NCBI GenBank assembly: GCA_005240015.1
Contig: SBBV01000550.1
Location: 1 to 13,586, forward strand
Direction: 5' to 3'
DNA: 13,586 bases
Origin: Candidatus Odyssella thessalonicensis
GTDB taxonomy: Bacteria; Pseudomonadota; Alphaproteobacteria; Bin65
Shown here: in pieces, positions 5,882 to 11,148 of the stretch
Layout: the number at the start of each line of letters is the position of its first letter
Numbering within the stretch: the first letter of the stretch is position 1
Notes under the pieces: model-generated
The model's database searches: none
What the model was told of the DNA's origin: nothing
Seen by the model: the letters and a program-made list of their open reading frames with translations, nothing else
Program-made: the position numbers and the translations under genes

Positions 5882-6369
5882 TGGAACATGGCGGGGGACC
5901 GGCCTGGGCCGCCTGGCTCGAGGCCTCGCCGCTCGGCGCCGCCATGCGCGAATCGGCATTGCTCTACCCACTCGCCAACATCACGCATGTGCTCGCGCTG
6001 ATCTTCTTCGCGGGCTCGATCCTGCTGCTCGATCTGCGCCTCATCGGCTTCGCCCGCGCGCTGCCGATCGCGGCAACCGCGCGCGTGCTCTCGCCGATCA
6101 TGATCGTGGCGTTCCTGTTCATGGTGGCGAGCGGCACCCTCCTGTTCAGCGCCGACACGCGCCCGCTCTGGAGCAATCCGGTCGTCAAGGTGAAGGCGGC
6201 GCTGATCGCGGCCGGCCTCGTCAACGCCGGGCTGTTCCGCCTGCTGTGGAACCGCCGCCTTGGCGACTGGGATAGGCGCGCGCCGGTCGCGGGGCGCGTT
6301 CAGGCCGCGCTCTCGTTCGGGATTTGGATCAGCGTCGCCCTGTGCGGGCGCTTCATCGGCTATTTCTGA
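5881..6369 (+). CDS. DUF6644-type integral membrane protein
   Basis: A 162-residue inner-membrane protein with four predicted helices, near residues 30-50, 70-90, 103-123 and 141-160. The N-terminus (EHGGGPAWAAWLEASPLGAA) and the NITHVLAL and WSNPVVKVKAALI stretches resemble DUF6644 family proteins. H36 in the first helix and other polar residues might bind a cofactor, but the family has no established activity. Translation starts inside the stop codon of the DUF6152 gene (TGATGG arrangement), so both are made from one message and may form a periplasm-membrane pair. A hairpin repeat begins 4 bases after its stop and would terminate it. It is convergent with the sugar dehydrogenase gene. Confidence 0.8.
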   Translation: MEHGGGPAWAAWLEASPLGAAMRESALLYPLANITHVLALIFFAGSILLLDLRLIGFARALPIAATARVLSPIMIVAFLFMVASGTLLFSADTRPLWSNPVVKVKAALIAAGLVNAGLFRLLWNRRLGDWDRRAPVAGRVQAALSFGIWISVALCGRFIGYF

Positions 6370-6373
6370 GCGA

Positions 6374-6415
6374 GAAAGGGGTCAGACCCCTTCGAAAAGG
6401 GGTCTGACCCCTTTC
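6374..6415. repeat. GGGGTCAGACCCC hairpin repeat, copy 2 (bidirectional terminator position)
   Basis: Arms GAAAGGGGTCAGACCCCTT (6374-6392) and AAGGGGTCTGACCCCTTTC (6397-6415) form a perfect 19-bp stem with a CGAA loop. It fills the gap between two convergent genes, 4 bases from the DUF6644 stop and 3 bases from the dehydrogenase stop. The T tract is short on either strand, so termination would depend mainly on the very stable stem. Confidence 0.9.
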
Positions 6416-6418
6416 TTG

Positions 6419-7687
6419 CTAGATCTGCCAACGCAGCAGGTTCCCCGGCAGGGCCTTCTTGCGCCACATGCCCTTGACGTCGGCGACGAGGCCGCCGGCG
6501 CGCACGAGGCGGGAGAAGTCCGCCGCGCCGAGCTCGACATAGGGCGCGTGGGTGACGGCGCCGACGAGCGCATCGAAGCCGCGGAGCTTGCCGAGATCGC
6601 CGGCGAGCGGGATGCCGTATTCCGCCTCGGCCTCGCCGGCATCGGCGAACGCGTCGTGCACGGTCACCTGGTGCCCGCGCTGCTTCAGGCCGGCGACGAT
6701 GTCGACGACCTTCGAATTGCGGAGATCGGGGATGTTCTCCTTGAAGGTGAGCCCCAGCACGAGCACCGACGAGGGCTTGCCGAGCGCCGCATGGATGCGC
6801 TCGGCGATGTAGCCGCCCATGCCGTCATTGGTGCGCCGGCCGGCGAGGATCACCTCGGGATGATGGTCGTATTGCTGCGCCTTGTAGGCGAGGTAGTAAG
6901 GGTCGACGCCGATGCAGTGGCCGCCAACGAGGCCCGGCACGAAGGGCAGGAAGTTCCACTTGGTGCGCGCCGCATCGAGCACATCGTAGACCGAGATGCC
7001 CATCTTCTCGAAGATCTGCGCGATCTCGTTTATGAACGCGATGTTGATGTCGCGCTGCGCGTTCTCGATCACCTTCGCCGCCTCGGCGGTGCGGATGTCG
7101 CGCGCGACGAAGACATTGCCGCCGGTGACCGCGCCGTAGACGCGCTTCAAGAGCTCGGCCGTCTCCGGCGTCTGCCCCGCCACCACCTTGGTCACGCGCT
7201 CGAGCGTGTGCTGCTTGTCGCCGGGGTTGATGCGCTCGGGCGAATAGCCGAGGAAGAAATCGCGGCCCGCCTCGAGGCCCGAGGCGCGCGCAAGCTCGGG
7301 CCCGCACACCTCCTCAGTGACGCCGGGATAAACCGTGCTCTCGAGCACGACCGTATCGCCCTTCTTCAAGTGCCGGCCGATGCTCGCGCAGGCCGCGCGC
7401 ACGGCGCCGAGATCGGGCAGGTTGCGCTCGTCGACCGGGGTCGGCACCGTGATGACGTAGAGATCCGCCGCGGCGACATCGCCGGCCGCGGCCGAGAAGC
7501 GCGCCTTCGTCTCCCTGAGCGCGGCCTCTTCGACCTCGTTGGTGCGGTCGTAGCCGCGCCCGAGCTCCTCGATGCGGCGCGCATCGAGATCGTAGCCCAG
7601 CACCGGGAAATGCCGCGCCAGCGCCACCGCCAAGGGCAAGCCGACGTAGCCGAGGCCGATAATGGCGATAAGCTTGGGCGAATCCAT
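6419..7687 (-). CDS. tviB: UDP-N-acetylhexosamine 6-dehydrogenase (TviB/WbpA-like)
   Basis: A 422-residue NAD-dependent nucleotide-sugar dehydrogenase, expected to oxidise C6 of UDP-GlcNAc or UDP-GalNAc to the uronic acid for surface polysaccharide synthesis. The NAD-binding Rossmann motif is GLGYVGLP at 11-18 with D33 closing the first beta-alpha-beta unit. The active site shows E151 in SPERINPG, K205 in AAKVIENAQRD, and the nucleophile C258 in GGHCIGVDPYYL. A C-terminal UDP-binding domain begins near LGLTFKENIPDLRNS (311-325). The NAQRDINIAFINE stretch favours the TviB/WbpA branch over UDP-glucose dehydrogenase. It is divergent from the EPS regulator pair and convergent with the DUF6644 gene. 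The sugar specificity (Glc or Gal epimer) is not decided by sequence alone. Confidence 0.93.
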   Translation of the reverse strand: MDSPKLIAIIGLGYVGLPLAVALARHFPVLGYDLDARRIEELGRGYDRTNEVEEAALRETKARFSAAAGDVAAADLYVITVPTPVDERNLPDLGAVRAACASIGRHLKKGDTVVLESTVYPGVTEEVCGPELARASGLEAGRDFFLGYSPERINPGDKQHTLERVTKVVAGQTPETAELLKRVYGAVTGGNVFVARDIRTAEAAKVIENAQRDINIAFINEIAQIFEKMGISVYDVLDAARTKWNFLPFVPGLVGGHCIGVDPYYLAYKAQQYDHHPEVILAGRRTNDGMGGYIAERIHAALGKPSSVLVLGLTFKENIPDLRNSKVVDIVAGLKQRGHQVTVHDAFADAGEAEAEYGIPLAGDLGKLRGFDALVGAVTHAPYVELGAADFSRLVRAGGLVADVKGMWRKKALPGNLLRWQI

Positions 7688-7724
7688 TGATTTTCCGGGA
7701 GGAAAGCTCTGCGGCGGGAGCGCC

Positions 7725-7754
7725 TCTCTAGCCGCCTCCTCCGGCCATTGTCAA
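7725..7754 (-). promoter_or_regulatory. Possible promoter for the UDP-sugar dehydrogenase gene
   Basis: On the minus strand TTGACA (7754-7749) is followed after 18 bases by TAGAGA (7730-7725), about 38 bases before the start codon. The -35 box is consensus and the -10 box is partial. It lies beside, but outside, the two dyads at 7784-7822, so a protein bound there could affect both divergent promoters. Confidence 0.45.
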
Positions 7755-7778
7755 CGCGCCTCGGCCGCCCCCGCGCGG

Positions 7779-7808
7779 TTGACGTTCAATCCATGAACAC
7801 AGTACTGT
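7779..7808 (+). promoter_or_regulatory. Possible promoter for the EPS regulator gene, overlapping operator dyads
   Basis: TTGACG (7779-7784) and TACTGT (7803-7808) are spaced by 18 bases, 28 bases ahead of the start codon at 7836. The -10 box is weak. The first dyad fills the spacer and the second overlaps the -10 and start region, as expected for a repressor-controlled promoter. Confidence 0.4.
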
Positions 7809-7822
7809 TCAGCGATTGAACA
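7784..7822. promoter_or_regulatory. Tandem operator: two GTTCA-N5-TGAAC dyads
   Basis: Site 1 is GTTCA-N5-TGAAC at 7784-7798 and site 2 is TGTTCA-N5-TGAACA at 7806-7822, with centres 23 bases apart (about two helical turns). Together they also form a larger perfect-arm dyad, TTCAATC-N2-TGAACA-N6-TGTTCA-N2-GATTGAA, over 7785-7820. The size and symmetry suit a dimeric winged-helix regulator. It lies directly upstream of the MarR-type gene, suggesting autoregulation. Confidence 0.7.
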
Positions 7823-7835
7823 AGGGCCCTCCCGT

Positions 7836-8483
7836 ATGGCGGCCGAAGCGCAGACGCAACCTCCGGCGGGCCCGCAGGCGGCCGGCGGCCAAGAGACCGA
7901 GATCACGCTGGGCGTGCTCGACGCGGTCGAGCAGAACGCGCAGGTGACGCAGCGCTCGGTTGCGAGCGAGCTCGGCATCGCGCTCGGCCTCGCCAACGCA
8001 TATTTGAAGCGCTGCATGCGCAAGGGCTGGATCAAGGTGAAGCAGATCCCGCCCAACCGCTATCTCTACTATCTCACCCCCAAGGGCTTCGCCGAAAAGT
8101 CGCGGCTCACCGCCGAATATCTGGGCTCGTCGTTCACGTTCTTCCGCCGCGCGCGCGCGCAGCTGGAAGAAGCGATGGCGACCTGCAAGATCAAGGGCTG
8201 GCAGCGCGTCGGGCTTTATGGGATCGGCGAGCTCACCGAGATCGGCGCGCTCTGCAATTCGGAATTCCATCTCGACCTCGTCGTCGTGGCGCCCGGCGCA
8301 AGCGGCCGCATCGCCGGCGTTGCCGCCGTGCCGACCATCGACGCAGCGGGCGCCCTCGATGCGGTGATCCTGACCGACCTCGCGCGGCCGCAGGTCGCGT
8401 TCGAGGAGCTGAAGGCGCGATTCCCCGCGGAGCGCATCCTGACCCCGCGCCTGCTCCGCATTTCGCGCAACGGCAAGAGCTGA
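7836..8483 (+). CDS. MarR-type winged-helix regulator, EPS-associated class
   Basis: A 215-residue cytosolic DNA-binding protein. After a flexible Ala/Gln/Pro-rich lead (1-20), residues about 24-85 form a winged helix: helix DAVEQNAQ, the helix-turn-helix TQRSVASELGIALGLANAYLK (39-59 region), and a wing around KVKQIPPNRYLYYLTPKG. This matches the MarR-family regulators found in exopolysaccharide loci. The C-terminal half (about 122-205) looks like a Rossmann-type domain (RVGLYGIGELTEIG, then DAVILTDLARPQ) that might sense a nucleotide or sugar ligand; this is inference. It is followed 7 bases later by a NusG-like gene, so the pair is co-transcribed. Tandem dyads upstream suggest self-control. 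The start at 7836 has AAGGG nine bases upstream and directly follows the operator. Confidence 0.85.
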   Translation: MAAEAQTQPPAGPQAAGGQETEITLGVLDAVEQNAQVTQRSVASELGIALGLANAYLKRCMRKGWIKVKQIPPNRYLYYLTPKGFAEKSRLTAEYLGSSFTFFRRARAQLEEAMATCKIKGWQRVGLYGIGELTEIGALCNSEFHLDLVVVAPGASGRIAGVAAVPTIDAAGALDAVILTDLARPQVAFEELKARFPAERILTPRLLRISRNGKS

Positions 8484-8490
8484 GGGCGGC

Positions 8491-8994
8491 ATGGAACGCT
8501 GGTACGTCGCCGAGACGCATCCGCAATCCGAGGCCAAGGCGCTCGAGCATCTGGCGCGCCAGGGCTATGCCGCGTATCTGCCGCGGTATCTGAAGCGCCG
8601 GCGCCATGCGCGCCGCACCGACACGGTGAAGGCGCCGCTGTTCCCCGGCTATCTGTTCGTGTTCATGGACGTGGCGAAGACGCGCTGGCGCGCGATCCGC
8701 TCGACGATCGGCATACGCCACCTCATCTGCGAGGGCGAGAGGCCGGTGCCGGTGCCGGCCGGCGTGGTCGAAGACATCCGCGCCCAGGAAGACGCCGCGG
8801 GGCTCGTGTCGGTGGCGCCGCCGGTGCCGTTCCAGCCCGGCGAGGAGGTGCGCGTGACGAGCGGCGCGTTGCGCGAGCAGGTTGGCTGGTTCCAGCGCGT
8901 GGCCGACCGCGAGCGCGTGGTGATCTTGCTGAGCCTCCTGGGGCGGCAGATCCCGTTCGTCGTCCCGCTCGGCGCCGTGCGCGCGGCGTTTTGA
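8491..8994 (+). CDS. NusG/RfaH-like transcription antiterminator
   Basis: A 167-residue specialised NusG paralogue. The N-terminal NGN domain (about 1-100) starts MERWYVAETHPQSEAKALEHL and contains the characteristic PLFPGYLFVFMD (49-60), which contacts RNA polymerase. A C-terminal KOW-type domain (about 113-160) reads PGEEVRVTSGALREQVGWFQ and is more divergent than housekeeping NusG. Such proteins suppress early termination in long polysaccharide operons. It is too short and too divergent to be the main NusG, which normally sits by secE and ribosomal genes. It is coupled to the regulator upstream with GAGG before the ATG. The next gene is convergent, so the operon it serves must be elsewhere: perhaps the plus-strand genes from 10249 on, or genes outside the window. 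Confidence 0.88.
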   Translation: MERWYVAETHPQSEAKALEHLARQGYAAYLPRYLKRRRHARRTDTVKAPLFPGYLFVFMDVAKTRWRAIRSTIGIRHLICEGERPVPVPAGVVEDIRAQEDAAGLVSVAPPVPFQPGEEVRVTSGALREQVGWFQRVADRERVVILLSLLGRQIPFVVPLGAVRAAF

Positions 8995-9042
8995 TCGCTC
9001 AATCCCACTCCCCGATGCGGCCGATGCCGGCGAAGAAAGTGA

Positions 9043-9124
9043 ACAGGAGCCGGGGAGCCGGGGAGAAATGGGTTTCGCGCGCTTTGCGCGCTTCTAGCGC
9101 CCTCCCCGGCTCCCCGGCTCCTGT
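9043..9124. repeat. Long perfect hairpin repeat (GGAGCCGGGGAGCCGGGG type)
   Basis: Arms 9043-9065 and 9102-9124 are perfectly complementary over 23 bp. Each arm contains tandem GAGCCGGGG units. The 36-base loop contains its own hairpin, GCGCGC-TTT-GCGCGC (9077-9091). It occupies the gap between the convergent NusG-like and epimerase genes, so it may terminate both. Its architecture parallels the repeat at 3982-4055, although the sequence differs. Confidence 0.85.
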
Positions 9125-9155
9125 GAATCTTCAAGCGCGCGCGACAGAAGCGTCG

Positions 9156-10163
9156 TCACACCATGTAGTGCGTATCGGCGCGGACCTTGCCTTTGGCGAA
9201 GCGGTCGCGCCACCAGGCGACGGTGGTGGCCAGCCCGGCCTTGAGCTCGGTCCTGGGCGCCCAGCCGGTGGCGGCGCGCAGCGCGCGCGAATCGGCGAGC
9301 AACGCGCGCACCTCGGAATTTTCCGGACGGAACCGCGTCTGATCCTGGTTCACCGGCTTGTTGGCACCGGTGGCGGCGCGCACCAGCTCGATCATCTTGG
9401 CGACGCTCACCGCGGTGCCGGTGCCGGTGTTGTAGGCACGGCCGAATTCGAGCTTGTCGGCGGTGCCGATGGCAAGAAACGCCTCGACCGTGTCGGCGAC
9501 GTAATTGAAGTCGCGCGTCGGCGTCGTGTCGCCGACGCTGATCGCGTCGCAGGCGGGGTCGAGCGCCTGGCGGATCACGGTCGGGATCACCGCGCGCTCG
9601 CTCTGGCGTGGCCCGTAGGTGTTGAAGGGCCGCAGAATCGTGACCGGCAGGTTGAACGCGAGCGCGTAGGATTCGGCGAGCTTGTCGGCCGCGATCTTCG
9701 ACGCCGCGTAGGGGCTTTGCGCCACCAGCGGATGGCTTTCCGGGATCGCCTGCACCTGCGCCGTGCCGTAGACCTCGCTGGTCGAGGTGTGCACGACGCG
9801 GCCGACCGAATGCGCGCGCGCGGCCTCCAACACGTTGAGCGTGCCGCTGACGTTGACGTCGATGTAGGACTGCGCCGAATCGTAGGAATAGGGAATGCCG
9901 ATCAGCGCGGCCAGGTGGAAGACCACGTCGTGGCCTTCGGCGAGGCGATGCATGGCGACGCCGTCGCGAATGTCGCCGCGCACGAGACGCATCGACGAGC
10001 GCACCTCGACATCGACTTCGTCGAGCCAGCCGTAGCGGTCGAAGGCGTTGTAGAGCGCCAACGCCGTCACTTCGGCGTTTTCGCGCACCAGCGCCTCGGC
10101 GAGATGCGAGCCGATGAAACCGTCGGCGCCGGTGACGAGCACGCGTCTGCCGCGATAGGACAT
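9156..10163 (-). CDS. NAD-dependent sugar 4,6-dehydratase/epimerase (LegB-like, extended SDR)
   Basis: A 335-residue extended short-chain dehydrogenase acting on nucleotide sugars. The cofactor motif TGADGFIGS is at 11-19. The active site shows TSTSEVYG (126-133), with T128-S129-E130 in the place of the dehydratase triad, and Y152-K156 in PYAASK. The substrate-domain signature RPFNTYGPRQSERAVIPT is at 178-195. The early stretch LYNAFDRYGWLDE is typical of the LegB branch, UDP-GlcNAc 4,6-dehydratase-like enzymes of legionaminic-acid and other unusual sugar pathways. GDP-mannose dehydratase or a UDP-sugar 4-epimerase remain alternatives. It is the only minus-strand gene inside the right-hand polysaccharide block and is divergent from the methyltransferase gene. 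The ribosome site is poor. Confidence 0.85.
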   Translation of the reverse strand: MSYRGRRVLVTGADGFIGSHLAEALVRENAEVTALALYNAFDRYGWLDEVDVEVRSSMRLVRGDIRDGVAMHRLAEGHDVVFHLAALIGIPYSYDSAQSYIDVNVSGTLNVLEAARAHSVGRVVHTSTSEVYGTAQVQAIPESHPLVAQSPYAASKIAADKLAESYALAFNLPVTILRPFNTYGPRQSERAVIPTVIRQALDPACDAISVGDTTPTRDFNYVADTVEAFLAIGTADKLEFGRAYNTGTGTAVSVAKMIELVRAATGANKPVNQDQTRFRPENSEVRALLADSRALRAATGWAPRTELKAGLATTVAWWRDRFAKGKVRADTHYMV

Positions 10164-10188
10164 GAGGGAACCGGGGCTGTCGGGCCGG

Positions 10189-10215
10189 TCTATAAGCGCA
10201 TTCGCCGAGGGTCAA
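10189..10215 (-). promoter_or_regulatory. Possible promoter for the LegB-like gene
   Basis: On the minus strand TTGACC (10215-10210) and TATAGA (10194-10189) are spaced by 15 bases, slightly short, and lie 26 bases before the start codon. Both boxes are near consensus. Confidence 0.45.
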
Positions 10216-10248
10216 GGTCTCGGCGATCCGTCCTTGTCTGAGGCGATG

Positions 10249-11139
10249 ATGCCGGCAAGCTGGAGCGAGATCCAATCCGCCTATGTCGAGCTCGTGCGCA
10301 CCGCCGAGTCCGGTGGCAACATCGCACCGGCCTGGGGCCGCTACGCCGAGCGCGTGATCTCGACCAAATCCGCGCCGCCTTATCACCTCGCCGGCCTCGT
10401 CGAGCTGCTCGAGAGCATGAACAAGCCGGCGGCCGAGATCCGCATCCTCGAGCACGGCTGCGGGGGCGGCTCCGCCCTGCTCTATCTGCTGGCGCTCGGC
10501 TACGCCGGAATTCATGGCGTCGACCTCGGCGGGCGCATGGCCGCGCTCGACCGCATCGTCTCGGCCGCCGGCGGGATCGAGCAACGTTTCTTCGTCTATG
10601 ACGGCTACCGCCTGCCATTCCCCGCGGCGAGCTTCGATTTCGTCTTCAGTCAGCAGGTGCTGGAGCACGTGGCGCCGCCGATGATCGGCCCCTACTACTC
10701 CGAGGAGGCGCGCGTGCTCGTGCCGGGCGGCATCGCCTACCATCAGGTTCCGCACCGCCTCGTGCCCTACGAAAGCCATACGCGGACGTGGTTCATCCAC
10801 TATCTGCCATGGCCGCTGGCGTTGAGGCTCTACCGCCTGATCGAGCGCGATTCGCCGCTGACGCGCGAGCATCTCTTCCTGCGCTGGCCCGGCTTCCATC
10901 GCCGGCAATTGCGCCGCTGGTTCGGGCATTGCCGCGACATCACCGGCGAGCGGCTCAGGAAGCTGCAGATCCGTGAATACTACGACGGCCCCGCCCGCCT
11001 GCGCCGCGCCATGGCGCTGCTGGCCGGCGCGCCGATTCTCGGCAGGGCGTTCACCGCGTTGATGGGGAATCTCGTCATGCTCGACACGATGTCGATCAAG
11101 CAGGATGCCGCGCTACCGCACCGTGCCCGCACACGCTGA
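10249..11139 (+). CDS. Class I SAM-dependent methyltransferase
   Basis: A 296-residue cytosolic methyltransferase. The SAM-binding motif ILEHGCGGGSALLYLL is at about 66-81, followed by the acidic residue D92 in GVDLGG and the motif FDFVFSQQVLEHV at 129-141 with LVPGGIAYHQVPH after it. This is the Methyltransf_11/23 pattern. The C-terminal part (about 175-296) is rich in Arg and aromatic residues and is not recognised. A sugar or lipid-linked glycan acceptor is inferred from the neighbours. There are consecutive ATG codons at 10246 and 10249; the second is preferred because GAGG ends five bases before it. An upstream ATG at 10162 is unlikely, as it would overlap the divergent gene and its promoter. 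The asnB start follows 9 bases after its stop, so the three plus-strand genes form an operon. Confidence 0.87.
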   Translation: MPASWSEIQSAYVELVRTAESGGNIAPAWGRYAERVISTKSAPPYHLAGLVELLESMNKPAAEIRILEHGCGGGSALLYLLALGYAGIHGVDLGGRMAALDRIVSAAGGIEQRFFVYDGYRLPFPAASFDFVFSQQVLEHVAPPMIGPYYSEEARVLVPGGIAYHQVPHRLVPYESHTRTWFIHYLPWPLALRLYRLIERDSPLTREHLFLRWPGFHRRQLRRWFGHCRDITGERLRKLQIREYYDGPARLRRAMALLAGAPILGRAFTALMGNLVMLDTMSIKQDAALPHRARTR

Positions 11140-11148
11140 CGGTTCCCC

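Noticed and set aside
4919..5971. 350-codon minus-strand frame extending the 62-aa gene upstream
   Set aside because: The upstream part runs antisense to the DUF6152 gene and through a hairpin repeat. A good ribosome site marks the short start at 5107.
9094..10929. Very long open frame on the minus strand (611 codons) spanning the LegB-like and methyltransferase genes
   Set aside because: It is in a different frame from the clear LegB-like protein and antisense to the methyltransferase. The translation is low-complexity Arg/Ala/His-rich, as expected from high-GC antisense frames.
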